Below are positions 46,639 to 55,500 of a stretch of DNA of 64,000 nucleotides, piece after piece. The notes under the pieces were generated by a model. It ran no database searches. It was not told the origin of the DNA and saw only the letters and a program-made list of their open reading frames with translations. How positions within the stretch are numbered: position 1 is the stretch's first letter; the number at the start of each line of letters is the position of its first letter. The translations under genes and the position numbers were made by a program. The stretch spans positions 620,001 through 684,000 of the forward strand of contig CAWBME010000006.1 in assembly GCA_963789825.1 (NCBI GenBank), written 5' to 3'. This stretch comes from PFL42 sp963789825. GTDB lineage: Bacteria > Chloroflexota > Anaerolineae > Anaerolineales > E44-bin32.

Positions 46639-48843
46639 CTAAGGCACTGCGCCCGGGGAGCGCGAGCCGTACTCTGGGTCGCGCGCCGGCACCGAGTAGA
46701 TCAGGAAGTCGTGTCCCTCTTCCGGCGGAACGTAGTGCGAGAGCGTGCCGTTGGGGAACAGCTGCCGGAGTGTCTCCAGCCCTTCCTGGTCCTGGGTATT
46801 CAAGATGAACAGCTGCGCCTGGCGTTCCCCGACGAGGGTCGCCAGGTCGGGCGGCCAGATGGCGTAGTCGCGCAACGGATCGCCGGCGTGAATGCCGACC
46901 AGGCGCGTGTCGACCCAATACGGGAACGCCACCACGTGTGCCGTGCGGTAGCTGCCCGTCGAGCCGGCGAAGCTGCGGATCACTTCGCCGATCTGACCGG
47001 TGTTCCAGGCGGAGCGGCGGAAGAGCGTGGCGTACTCGACGAACACCAGCCGGTAGTTGAGGACGATGGCGATCAGCAGCAGCATCCCCGCCGCAATCGA
47101 CCAGACCGACCGCGCCAGCCGGGAGGACCATTGGCGGCGGATCCAATCCAACATGCCGGCCAGCGGGATGGCCGCCAGCGTATACACGGGGACGATCGCC
47201 CCGGCCGCGCGGTTCGGAGCCGGGTTCTCCGCCGGAAACGCCAGCGCCATGATCGAAGGCAGCATCAGCAGCGGGATCGAAACCAGGGTAAACAGATCGA
47301 GCCAGGACCTGCGCTGGACGTAGCGCACGGCGAGCACCACAACGCCAAGGTGAAACAGAGCTGCGGTCACCCAGTCCAGCGCTGGGCGGTGGGGGATCGA
47401 ATTGACCCAGACCTCGCCGTTGTCCCAGCCGAACATGCGCAGCGCGTTCCAGGTGTTGCTGAGGAAGATCCGCAGCGGATCGCCGGGGAGCTCGCGTTCG
47501 GTCTCGCCGATACGCGTCAGCACACGGAAGAACAGCTGGTCGGGCATCTCGATCGCCACGCGCAGCAGCGGGGTGAGAGCGATCAGCGCCATCACACCGG
47601 CCGCGACCAGCCAGCTGCTGATCGCCATGCGCTGCCCGCGCGCCTCCCGGTGGAGCAGGAAGAGCAACACGCCAAAGGCGACGACCAGCGGCAGCACGCG
47701 CGTTGGAGTGTAGCCGTGCAGCCCAAGCCCGATGACTAGCCCGCACCACAGGAAATCGTTGCGGCTGCGACGGCGGATGCCTCGTGCCAGGAAGTACATC
47801 GCCGGCGCCACGAACAGCGGATACAGCGGGAAGCGCAGCCCGACCCGGCTGATCACGTTGGGCCAGTAGGCGATGCCGGCCAGCAGCAAGGCGATCAGGC
47901 CCGCCGGGCGGCCCGCCACTTCGCGAGCGAACAGGTAGACGAAGATCAGCGTCACCCAGCCCGCCAGCGCTGTGCCGATCTTGAGCGTAAGGAATGAGAT
48001 CCCGGTTCCCAGCAGCGCATCCGTGGCGGCGGCAAGGTAGAACTGCAGCGCCTCCCGGCCCGTGTTGCGCGGGAAGAAGATCGAGGTCAGCCCGCTCTCA
48101 ACGTCGGCCACGTCCAGCAGTTTCTCGGCGTGATCACTGACCATCTCGACCGGCACCGAGCGCAGGTAGGCAAAGCGGAAGAAGAGCGTCAGCGCCAGCG
48201 CGCCGACGATCGCCAGGCTCCACGCTCCGAGGCGGAACTGCAGGCTGGGCGCCCTGAGCCAGGCCAAGGTCCGAGCCAGCCAGATTCTCGGCCTGAGGTC
48301 ACCCTCCCAGAAAGCGATCATGCCGCTGGCCATCGCCCCGACCCAGAGCACGACCGTGGAGGGGCGGAAGGTGTTGTCGGAGGCGGTGAGAAAGGTCAGC
48401 GCGGTGAGCAGAAAGGCAGCCAGCAAGAAGGTTGGGCGAGCGGTGAGCTGCTTGCCCTGCGCCGAGGAGGAGCCGGGAACGAGCCAGGTGGCATCGCGTG
48501 CCCACACCGCCCACCCCATCAGGACGGCGGCTGCCGCATACAGCAGCAGCCAGGCGATCTGCGGCTCGCTGCGCCGCTCCAGGCCGGTTTGGGCGATCAA
48601 GGCGAGCAGGAAGGCGATCGGGAGGCGCAGATAGGCGCCCCGCAGCCGGAAGGGTGGCCCGGGCTCCGCCACCGCGAGCTCGGGAGCTGCCGCCTTGCCG
48701 CTGGCTGGCACCCAGTTCGGCACGGGCGCTTGTGGGATCGCCAGCCGCTTGCCCCGCAACAGGGCCTTGAAGCCGTCCAGGACGGTCGGCTCGTCGCCGG
48801 CTGTGAAGGGGGCTTGCGGGAGGGGATCGTTCGGCTGCATCAT
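46639..48843 (-). CDS. GT39-type membrane glycosyltransferase
   Basis: An intact 734-residue polytopic protein with about 13 helices. Residues 1-70 are soluble (MMQPNDPLPQAPFTAGDEPT). The first extracytoplasmic loop has SVPVEMVSDHAEKLLDVADV, holding the acidic residues expected of a GT-C donor site, and IFFPRNTGREALQFYLAAATD; a further conserved feature is YWPNVISRVGLRFPLYPLF. No frameshift, unlike its neighbours. It is coupled to the methyltransferase gene: its ATG codons (48843, 48840) overlap that stop. The donor is probably polyprenyl-phosphate sugar, the acceptor unknown. It likely works outside the membrane with the other GT-C proteins of the operon. Confidence 0.8.
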   Translation of the reverse strand: MMQPNDPLPQAPFTAGDEPTVLDGFKALLRGKRLAIPQAPVPNWVPASGKAAAPELAVAEPGPPFRLRGAYLRLPIAFLLALIAQTGLERRSEPQIAWLLLYAAAAVLMGWAVWARDATWLVPGSSSAQGKQLTARPTFLLAAFLLTALTFLTASDNTFRPSTVVLWVGAMASGMIAFWEGDLRPRIWLARTLAWLRAPSLQFRLGAWSLAIVGALALTLFFRFAYLRSVPVEMVSDHAEKLLDVADVESGLTSIFFPRNTGREALQFYLAAATDALLGTGISFLTLKIGTALAGWVTLIFVYLFAREVAGRPAGLIALLLAGIAYWPNVISRVGLRFPLYPLFVAPAMYFLARGIRRRSRNDFLWCGLVIGLGLHGYTPTRVLPLVVAFGVLLFLLHREARGQRMAISSWLVAAGVMALIALTPLLRVAIEMPDQLFFRVLTRIGETERELPGDPLRIFLSNTWNALRMFGWDNGEVWVNSIPHRPALDWVTAALFHLGVVVLAVRYVQRRSWLDLFTLVSIPLLMLPSIMALAFPAENPAPNRAAGAIVPVYTLAAIPLAGMLDWIRRQWSSRLARSVWSIAAGMLLLIAIVLNYRLVFVEYATLFRRSAWNTGQIGEVIRSFAGSTGSYRTAHVVAFPYWVDTRLVGIHAGDPLRDYAIWPPDLATLVGERQAQLFILNTQDQEGLETLRQLFPNGTLSHYVPPEEGHDFLIYSVPARDPEYGSRSPGAVP

Positions 48844-49622
48844 CGCTTGCGCGCCAGGTAGCAACTATACGCCCCATCGGGCCGGGGCGACGGGTCATGG
48901 TACCGCCGGACAATTCTTTCCGTCAACCACAGGTTCCAGCGGTACGGGGCCAGGATCCAGCGGCCGGTCAGCATCCGGGGCGGCAGGCACGGTGCGCCAA
49001 AATAGTGTCCCCATTCCATGGCGTGCAGCGAGCGCGGTGGGAAGTAACGAAAGGTACGCACGACTTCCAGCCCGGCGTCTGCCAGCCGCTCGCCCCAGCC
49101 CTGCTCATCGAACATGTTGTGATGGCGCGAGATCCGGACGAAGGCTTCCTGGTAGCGCTGAGCCAGACCGTTCGCCCCCCAGCGACGCAGCCTGCCGGAG
49201 ACGCTCAGCGAACCGGGGAAGGCATCATTCGGGACGGTGAACAGGAACGGCGCCCCGGTCCGCAGCACCCGTCCGATTTCCGTGAGCACGCCTTCGACAT
49301 CCGGTATGTGCTCGAGCACGGAGTTGCTCACGGCGCTGGCGAAGCTAGCATCGGCGAAGGGCATGTGGTGACCACCGGAAACCACCAGCAGGCGGTAGCA
49401 GTTGCGCCGCCGCGCCTGGCGCAGGGAAGGCAGATGGGGATCCAGTCCCGCATCGACCGGGTGGGGCAGCACCACCGAAGCGAAGTGCCCATCGCCCGCC
49501 CCGACGTCCAGCACCGGACTGGGCAAGTCCACTTCCTGGTAGAACTCCGCCTCGACCGAACGCAGCAGGGAGCGAAAGTACGGCAGGTCGCGGACGTGGG
49601 GCCAGACGAAGTCCTTCGCCAC
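48840..49622 (-). CDS. SAM-dependent methyltransferase
   Basis: A 260-residue class I methyltransferase. The SAM-binding motif I is SPVLDVGAGDGHFASV near residue 37; SVLEHIPDVEGVLTEIGRVL is motif IV and the following helix, and PFLFTVPNDAFPG is motif V. The start is GTG at 49622. It follows the glycosyltransferase gene by 9 nt, and its stop overlaps the start of the next gene. Given the neighbours it may methylate a glycan or lipid-linked sugar, but the substrate is not visible. The C-terminus has a conserved aromatic region (YFGAPCLPPRMLTGRWIL). Confidence 0.85.
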   Translation of the reverse strand: MAKDFVWPHVRDLPYFRSLLRSVEAEFYQEVDLPSPVLDVGAGDGHFASVVLPHPVDAGLDPHLPSLRQARRRNCYRLLVVSGGHHMPFADASFASAVSNSVLEHIPDVEGVLTEIGRVLRTGAPFLFTVPNDAFPGSLSVSGRLRRWGANGLAQRYQEAFVRISRHHNMFDEQGWGERLADAGLEVVRTFRYFPPRSLHAMEWGHYFGAPCLPPRMLTGRWILAPYRWNLWLTERIVRRYHDPSPRPDGAYSCYLARKR

Positions 49623-49631
49623 GCGGTGCGC

Positions 49632-50792
49632 TCAGCCCGATCCCGCCAGCAGGCGCGCGTACAGCCGCTGATAGGAGTCGGCCACGTTGGCTGGCGAGAG
49701 CCCCTCACACCATGCGCAGCCCTGTTCTGCGTAGCGCGCCCGATCCGCCAGCACCTGGTTGATCGCCTGCGCCAGGCGCAGCGGATCGCGCGGTGGGACG
49801 ACCAAGCCCATGCCGGACTGCTTCACTGGCTGGCGCACACCCGGCAGGTCGCTGGCCACGACCGGGGTTCCGCACAGCATCGACTCGACCTGCACCATGC
49901 CGAAGCTCTCGGTGCTGTTCAGGCTCGGGAGCACGGTCACGTCACACAGCGCGTAGAAGGCGGCCATGTCCTCCGGGTCTAGCACCCCAAGGAACGACCA
50001 TCGGTCGCCCAGCGCAGCCAGCGTCGGCTGCAATCGCGCCAGATAGGCCGCTTCGCCCATGACATCCTGGTATTGGCCGACATAGAGCACACGCGCCGTC
50101 GGATGGACCTGCAGCACGTGCGGCATGGCTTGCGCCAGGACCTCGGCGCCCTTCTCGGTCGCCAGGCGGGCGGCCATGCCGATCAGGCGATCCTGCGCTT
50201 GCACCCGAAAGCGGTCACGCAGGGCGCGCCCGCGAGCTGGATCGACCGGTGCCACGATGGACGGAGGCGGGATGACCACGAGCTTGTGCAGCACTCGGCG
50301 CAGGGCGGGCGAACTCTCGGCGTAGTCCCGTGTGTTGGTCACCACGGCCTGCGCCAAGGACAAGGCAAGGCTGTTGGCCAGACGCGACGCCCAATTGGCG
50401 ATCCGGTTGAGCGGCGAGGTAGGCAGGCTCAGGTCGCAGTGGTAGGTGACAACCACCGGCTTCCCCATCAGGCGGGCAAGCAACGCCAGCGGCGCGGCAT
50501 CGAGCTGCGGCACATGCAGCTGCAGCACATCGTGATTGCGGAGCAGGCGGAAGGCATGCAGGAGGAAGGTGGGCATGATCGGGCCCTTGCTCACCGTCGC
50601 CAGCACAGCCACGCGCAGGACGCGCACGCCGTCAAGCGATTCCTCGTCCGGCAGCTTCCGCGCATAGCGCGAGGTCAGCACCGTCAGCGTGTGGCCTCGC
50701 GCCGCCAGCGCCATCGCCAGACGCTCGGTGTACACCGTCAGCCCGGAGAAGTGAGGGCGGTAGTAGTAGAGCGTGTTGAGGACCCGCATCAT
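49632..50792 (-). CDS. GT4-family glycosyltransferase
   Basis: A 386-residue GT-B enzyme. It begins MMRVLNTLYYYRPHFSGLTV, with a Gly-rich acceptor loop, then RARGHTLTVLTSRY-like and DVLQLHVPQLDAAPLALLAR. The donor domain has LVVIPPPSIVAP, MAARLATEKGAEVLAQAM and LPSLNSTESFGMVQVESMLCGTPVVAS, with the E-x7-E motif. It transfers a sugar from a nucleotide donor in the cytoplasm, probably in assembly of the lipid-linked glycan whose extracellular steps are handled by its GT-C neighbours. Start 50792 or 50789: both ATG codons overlap the upstream stop (ATGATG). Confidence 0.9.
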   Translation of the reverse strand: MMRVLNTLYYYRPHFSGLTVYTERLAMALAARGHTLTVLTSRYARKLPDEESLDGVRVLRVAVLATVSKGPIMPTFLLHAFRLLRNHDVLQLHVPQLDAAPLALLARLMGKPVVVTYHCDLSLPTSPLNRIANWASRLANSLALSLAQAVVTNTRDYAESSPALRRVLHKLVVIPPPSIVAPVDPARGRALRDRFRVQAQDRLIGMAARLATEKGAEVLAQAMPHVLQVHPTARVLYVGQYQDVMGEAAYLARLQPTLAALGDRWSFLGVLDPEDMAAFYALCDVTVLPSLNSTESFGMVQVESMLCGTPVVASDLPGVRQPVKQSGMGLVVPPRDPLRLAQAINQVLADRARYAEQGCAWCEGLSPANVADSYQRLYARLLAGSG

Positions 50793-51802
50793 GGCCCCTC
50801 GACCTGCTGGCGGCGGCCGATCCAGCCGACGACGTCCTGGTAGATGCCCTGTAGCGTACTGCCATCCCGCACCAGCGCCACGGCCCCGATACCGACCGTG
50901 ATGACATAGACCATCGCGTGCAAGACCAATGCCGCCGCCAGGGCCGTGCCGGCCGGGACTCCGAAGGCACTCAGTGCAGCGACCGCCGCCGCCTCGAAGA
51001 CGCCGATCGATCCGGGAGCAGCCGGCACGGCGGCGCCCAGCGCAGTGGCCGCCAGCATCAGATAGGCCCACGACCAACCCGGCGCCGGATGCACCGAGCG
51101 CAGCACCAGCCAGTAGACGACGCCGGCCAGGATCCAGCTGAGCGCCATGGCGGAGAAGCTGCCGATCAACAGGGACGGGCTCTCGAGCGCAGCCAAACCG
51201 GAGTGCACCCGATGCCAGCGCGCCTGCCAGACCTGCGGGTTGGGGAACCGGATACCGATCCAACCCTCGATGGCCCCGGCGTAGTGAACCAGCAGCCACA
51301 GCACGAACAGCGCCAGCAGCACCGCCCCGCCCCAGATGGCGGCGGCGCGGGAGGCCCAGTCCAGGCGCAGCACAACGGGCAGCATCGCCAGAAGCAGCGT
51401 CGTTCCCAGGATGATGTCGTAGGTGCGCTCGATCACGATCGTCGAGAGCACCCGCAGGGTGGACATGCCCGGCTGACGGCCGAGCAGCACCGCTCGCCCG
51501 AGCTCCCCCAGGCGCCAGGGGAGGAGGTTGTTCAGCAGGTACCCTTCGTTGAGCGTGGCGAGTGTGCGCCCGAGACTGACCGAGCGCGTCAACAGCAGCC
51601 ACCAGGCCACGCCGCGCGCCAGCATGGAAAGCAGGAAGACGCCGATGGCCAGCAGCAGGTAAACGGGTTCGATCTGTTGCAGCGCCGCCAGGACGGGCTC
51701 CCAACCCGCCCAGCTCAGGACTCCGGCCAGGGCCAGGCCGCTGATCACCAAGCCGATCACGACGCCGATCAGGCTGGTGCGGCGGGCGCGTGCCCCGGCC
51801 AT
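50789..51802 (-). CDS. Flippase-like/LPG synthase-type membrane protein (UPF0104)
   Basis: About 338 residues with eight helices. Signatures of the LPG-synthase-TM/UPF0104 group are YLLNNLLPWRLGELGRAVLL (the N-x2-P-x-R-x-GE motif), VIERTYDIILGTTLL and the Pro/Gly-rich PAAPGSIGVFEAAAVAALSAFG. Such proteins transport or modify polyprenyl-phosphate-linked or lipid molecules, so a flippase for a lipid-linked glycan is plausible here. I chose ATG 51802; the frame is open further upstream towards the lepA stop, so an earlier start is possible. The stop overlaps the next gene. Confidence 0.85.
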   Translation of the reverse strand: MAGARARRTSLIGVVIGLVISGLALAGVLSWAGWEPVLAALQQIEPVYLLLAIGVFLLSMLARGVAWWLLLTRSVSLGRTLATLNEGYLLNNLLPWRLGELGRAVLLGRQPGMSTLRVLSTIVIERTYDIILGTTLLLAMLPVVLRLDWASRAAAIWGGAVLLALFVLWLLVHYAGAIEGWIGIRFPNPQVWQARWHRVHSGLAALESPSLLIGSFSAMALSWILAGVVYWLVLRSVHPAPGWSWAYLMLAATALGAAVPAAPGSIGVFEAAAVAALSAFGVPAGTALAAALVLHAMVYVITVGIGAVALVRDGSTLQGIYQDVVGWIGRRQQVEGP

Positions 51803-51878
51803 CAGCCACCAACTCCGCAGGGTCGGCCGGTCGCTCGCCAGCCAGTCCACGCCGGCCAAGATGCCGCTCGGCGAGCGG

Positions 51879-53696
51879 TCACTCGTCCCCCAGGCGCAGC
51901 ACAGCCATGAAAGCTTCCTGCGGGATCTCGACACTGCCGACCTTCTTCAGGCGCTTCTTGCCGCGCTTCTGACGCTCGAGCAGCTTCTTCTTGCGGGTGA
52001 TGTCCCCGCCGTAGCATTTCGCCAGCACGTCCTTGCGCAGCGCCTTGACATTGGCGCGCGAGATCACCCTGCCATCGCTGACAGCCTGGATCGGCACCGG
52101 ATAGAGCTGGCGCGGGATGAGCTCCTTGAGCTTGGAGACCAGCGCTTGCCCTTTGTGGTAGGCCTCTTTCTTGTGCACGACCATCGCCAGAGCATCGACC
52201 GGCTCTTCGTTGATCAGGATTTCGAGCTTGACCAACTCGTCGGCTCGATAACTCTCGAAGCGGTAGTCCAGCGAGGCGTAGCCGCGGGTGCGGGACTTGA
52301 GCTGATCGTAGAAGTCGACGATCAGCTCGGCCAGCGGAATGTCGAAATGCAGCACCACGCGTCCGGGCGCCGGGTACTCCTGCTCGACGAAGACCCCTCG
52401 ACGTTTGGTGGTCAGGTCCATCACCGTCCCATAGAACGACTCGGGCGTGAACACCTGGATGCGCATCCACGGCTCACGCACCGCTGCGACCAGGCTGGGC
52501 TCGGGTAAGTCGGCCGGCGAGTTGATGGTGCGGATCGACCCATCGTGCAGCAGCACTTCATACTCGACGGAAGGCGCGGTGGCGATCAGGTCGAGCTCAT
52601 ACTCGCGCTCCAGCCGCTCCTGGATGATGTCCATGTGGAACATGCCCAGGAAGCCGCAACGGAAGCCGAAATTGAGCGCCTGAGAGGTCTCCGGCTCGTA
52701 GACCAGGGAAGCGTCGTTGAGCTGCAGCTTCTCCAGCGCGTCTTTCAGGCTGGCGTAGTCCTCACCTTCCACGGGGTAGAACCCGGCGAACACCATCGGC
52801 TTGGGATGCAGGTACCCCGGCAGCGCGCTGGCCGCTGGTCGGGCGGTCTGCGTGAAGGTGTCCCCGACACGGCATTCGCGAACGGTCTTCAGCCCCGTGG
52901 CGATGTAGCCAACCTCGCCGGCCGACAGCTCCGGGGCAGGCTGCATCGCCGGCGTGAACACCCCGATCTCGAGCGGCCGCATCGCCACGTCCGTCGCCAT
53001 CAGGCGGACGTCGTCAGACGCCATCAGACGTCCGTCCACCAGGCGCACATAGGCCACCACTCCCTTGTAGGAGTTGTAGTGCGAATCGAAGATCAACGCC
53101 CGCAGCGGCGCCTCGGGGTCGCCCCGCGGAGGCGGGACGTCGCGCACGATCGCCTGCAGCAGCTGCGGCACGTTGGTGCCGAGCTTGGCCGAGATGCGCA
53201 CCACCTCCGGCGCCGAGATCCCGAGCAACGATCCTATCTCCTGTGCCACTTCGTCGGGACGGGCGGAAGCCAGGTCGATCTTGTTGATGACCGGCAGAAT
53301 CTTGAGATCCGCTTCCATTGCCAGGTACAAATTGGCCAGCGTCTGGGCCTCGATTCCCTGGGTGGCATCGACGACCAACACCGCGCCCTCACAGGCGGCC
53401 AAAGCCCGGCTGACCTCATAGCCAAAATCGACGTGCCCGGGGGTGTCGATCAGGTTCAGCTCGTACTCCTGCCCATCGGCCGACGCGTAGTGCATCCGAA
53501 CCGCGGAGGCCTTGATGGTCACGCCCTTCTCGCGTTCCAGCTCCATGCTGTCCAGCACCTGCTCGGTCATCTCGCGATCGGAGATCGTCCCGGTGAGCTG
53601 GAGCAGTCGGTCGGCCAGTGTGGACTTGCCATGATCGATGTGAGCGATGATGCAGAAGTTGCGGATGTGTGTGAGGCGCATGATGTGGCTGGACAC
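51879..53696 (-). CDS. lepA: Elongation factor 4
   Basis: A translational GTPase that back-translocates stalled ribosomes. The G1 motif is AHIDHGKSTLADRLL, G2 is EREKGVTIKASAV, G3 is DTPGHVDF and G4 is NKIDL; the LepA-specific C-terminal domain includes SRANVKALRKDVLAKCYGGD, ITRKKKLLERQKRGKKR. Length 605 fits. The start is GTG 53696; an ATG 5 codons in (53681) is possible. Between tlyA and this gene are only 9 nt, and a hairpin covers the end of tlyA. Genes after it are on the same strand with a 77-nt gap. Confidence 0.95.
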   Translation of the reverse strand: MSSHIMRLTHIRNFCIIAHIDHGKSTLADRLLQLTGTISDREMTEQVLDSMELEREKGVTIKASAVRMHYASADGQEYELNLIDTPGHVDFGYEVSRALAACEGAVLVVDATQGIEAQTLANLYLAMEADLKILPVINKIDLASARPDEVAQEIGSLLGISAPEVVRISAKLGTNVPQLLQAIVRDVPPPRGDPEAPLRALIFDSHYNSYKGVVAYVRLVDGRLMASDDVRLMATDVAMRPLEIGVFTPAMQPAPELSAGEVGYIATGLKTVRECRVGDTFTQTARPAASALPGYLHPKPMVFAGFYPVEGEDYASLKDALEKLQLNDASLVYEPETSQALNFGFRCGFLGMFHMDIIQERLEREYELDLIATAPSVEYEVLLHDGSIRTINSPADLPEPSLVAAVREPWMRIQVFTPESFYGTVMDLTTKRRGVFVEQEYPAPGRVVLHFDIPLAELIVDFYDQLKSRTRGYASLDYRFESYRADELVKLEILINEEPVDALAMVVHKKEAYHKGQALVSKLKELIPRQLYPVPIQAVSDGRVISRANVKALRKDVLAKCYGGDITRKKKLLERQKRGKKRLKKVGSVEIPQEAFMAVLRLGDE

Positions 53697-53705
53697 TAAT
53701 AGACA

Positions 53706-54548
53706 CTAAGGGGCGGGAGGTATTCCTCCCGCCGTGGGAAGTATACCCGAGATGTCCGGGAAATCTCCCTCAACGGCGAGGCGGGCACCGTCGAGGACTG
53801 CCTCCAGGTCCACCACACGGCCGCCCTGCTGAGCCCACAGCAAGAACTCGACATTGCCCTTCGGCCCCTGCAGCGGGGATCGCAGGGCGGCCTGTGGCTG
53901 GAGGCCGCACTGGCGCGCGGCTTCGGCCACCCCCCGCAGCGCCTGCAAGCGGTCGGCCTCCACCCGGACCACCCCGCCGCGCCCGACAGCCTGCTTGCCG
54001 ACTTCGAACTGTGGTTTGACGAGCGCCACCACGTCGCCGCCAGGACACATCCAGCCTGGAAGTTGGGGCAGTACCAGCCGTAACGAGATGAACGCCAGAT
54101 CGAGCGTGACCACTCCCACCGGCTCGGGCAGACCCTCCAGATCGCGCGCATTGATGCCTTCCATGACCACGACGCGGGGATCGTTGCGCAGGCGCCAGTG
54201 CAGGATTCCCTGTCCGACATCAATGGCGTAGACGCGGGCAGCGCCGGCCTGCAGCAGGCAGTCGGTGAATCCGCCGGTCGAGGCGCCCGCGTCGGCGCAG
54301 GCCCGCCCGGCGATCTGGATCGGCAGGGCCTGCAGCGCCGCAGCCAGTTTCTCGCCGCCGCGGGAGACGAAGCGCGCCGGCGAGTCCAGCGTCAATTCGG
54401 CGGCGCGGTCGAGCCGCTGCGCCGGCCGCAAGACGCGCTCCCCATCGGCGCGCACCTGCCCGGCCATGATCAGCCGCTGGGCAGCGCTCCGGCTCTCGGC
54501 CAGCCCGCTCTCGGTCAACAGGATGTCGGCTCGCTCCCGCGCAGGCAT
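53706..54548 (-). CDS. tlyA: TlyA-type rRNA 2'-O-methyltransferase
   Basis: A 280-residue protein with an N-terminal S4 RNA-binding domain (residues 1-60, MPARERADILLTESGLAESR) and an FtsJ-type methyltransferase with ADAGASTGGFTDCLLQ as SAM motif I, then DVGQGILHWRLRNDPRV and VALVKPQFEVGK with the catalytic Lys. TlyA methylates 16S and 23S rRNA and affects capreomycin sensitivity; older names call it a hemolysin. Its 3' end holds a 9-bp hairpin (53712-53720 with 53725-53733) beside lepA. ATG 54548 lies 6 nt after a TAGAAT box and has no ribosome site, so the message may be leaderless. Confidence 0.92.
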   Translation of the reverse strand: MPARERADILLTESGLAESRSAAQRLIMAGQVRADGERVLRPAQRLDRAAELTLDSPARFVSRGGEKLAAALQALPIQIAGRACADAGASTGGFTDCLLQAGAARVYAIDVGQGILHWRLRNDPRVVVMEGINARDLEGLPEPVGVVTLDLAFISLRLVLPQLPGWMCPGGDVVALVKPQFEVGKQAVGRGGVVRVEADRLQALRGVAEAARQCGLQPQAALRSPLQGPKGNVEFLLWAQQGGRVVDLEAVLDGARLAVEGDFPDISGILPTAGGIPPAP

Positions 54549-54554
54549 GGGAGA

Positions 54555-54560
54555 ATTCTA
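54555..54560 (-). promoter_or_regulatory. -10 element of tlyA, six nt before the ATG
   Basis: Minus-strand TAGAAT, then TCTCCC, then ATG at 54548. No Shine-Dalgarno is possible in the space. Confidence 0.55.
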
Positions 54561-54615
54561 CCTTCGCCGCGGGCCAACTGCGTCGGCGTGGCTTGCCCGG
54601 CCCCCTCCTTCCTGC

Positions 54616-54621
54616 TATCAT
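54616..54621 (+). promoter_or_regulatory. -10 element of the UbiA-type gene, six nt before the ATG
   Basis: TATCAT, then CCCGCC, then ATG at 54628. It is divergent from the tlyA box about 60 nt away; both have 6-nt spacing. Confidence 0.5.
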
Positions 54622-54627
54622 CCCGCC

Positions 54628-55500
54628 ATGCTCACCGCCCTGCTGCGAAGCATGCGCCCGCGCCAGTGGGTGAAGAACACCTTCATCTTCGCTCCGCTGG
54701 TCTTCGACCAGAAGCTCACTCAGCTGGACGCCCTGTTGGCGACTGTGGCGGGCTTCGTGCTGCTGTGCGCCGCCTCCAGCGCCGTGTACCTGGTCAACGA
54801 CCTCGCCGACGTGCAGGCCGACCGCAAGCATCCGCAGAAGCGCTTCAGGCCCATTGCCGCTGGCAAGCTCTCCCCGGCGGTGGCGAAGATCAGCGCCGCG
54901 ATCCTGTTCATCCTGACGCTTGCCTTCAGTCTGCTGCTCAGCCGGTCCTTCGCCTTGATCGTGGCGACCTACATCGTCCTCAACCTGCTGTACTCGTTCC
55001 GGCTTAAGCACGTGCCGATCATCGACGTTCTGATCCTGGCCTCGGGCTACGTGCTGCGGGTTGCGGCCGGCGTCGTGTTGGTCTCCGTCGAACGATTCTC
55101 GCCGTGGCTGTATATCTGCACCACACTCTTGGCGCTGTTCATCGGCTTCGGCAAGCGGCGGGCGGAGATGGTGCTGCTGGCTGACAGTGCCAACGAGCAC
55201 CGGCGTGTGCTCGATGGCTATACCCTGCCCTTCCTGGACCAACTGATCATGATCGTCAGCGCCTGCACCATCATGGCCTACTCGCTGTACACCTTCTCGG
55301 CGGAAAACCTCCCCAACAACCACTTCATGATGCTGACCATCCCGTTCGTGATGTACGGGATCTTCCGCTACCTGCAGTTGATCCACGTCCAGTCTGCGGG
55401 CGGCGCGCCGGACGAGCTGGTGATGAGCGACGCGCCGCTGCTGGCCACGATTGTGCTGTGGGGACTCTCGGCAGCAGCCGTGCTGTATCTCGGGACATGA
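54628..55500 (+). CDS. Decaprenyl-phosphate phosphoribosyltransferase-like UbiA protein
   Basis: About 290 residues with eight to nine helices. It has the first aspartate-rich motif in YLVNDLADVQADRKHPQKRF followed by RPIAAGKLS, the arrangement of the mycobacterial DPPR synthase, which joins PRPP to decaprenyl phosphate for arabinan precursor synthesis. The second acid motif appears near IGFGKRRAEMVLL. It probably makes a polyprenyl-phosphoryl pentose used as sugar donor by the GT-C enzymes nearby; this is an inference. Stop overlaps the next start (ATGA). The start at 54628 has a -10 box just before it. Confidence 0.85.
   Translation: MLTALLRSMRPRQWVKNTFIFAPLVFDQKLTQLDALLATVAGFVLLCAASSAVYLVNDLADVQADRKHPQKRFRPIAAGKLSPAVAKISAAILFILTLAFSLLLSRSFALIVATYIVLNLLYSFRLKHVPIIDVLILASGYVLRVAAGVVLVSVERFSPWLYICTTLLALFIGFGKRRAEMVLLADSANEHRRVLDGYTLPFLDQLIMIVSACTIMAYSLYTFSAENLPNNHFMMLTIPFVMYGIFRYLQLIHVQSAGGAPDELVMSDAPLLATIVLWGLSAAAVLYLGT

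Noticed and set aside
53712..53733. Hairpin at the end of tlyA as a terminator
   Set aside because: It lies within the last codons of tlyA with no T-tract and lepA begins 9 nt after the stop, so it is more likely read through.
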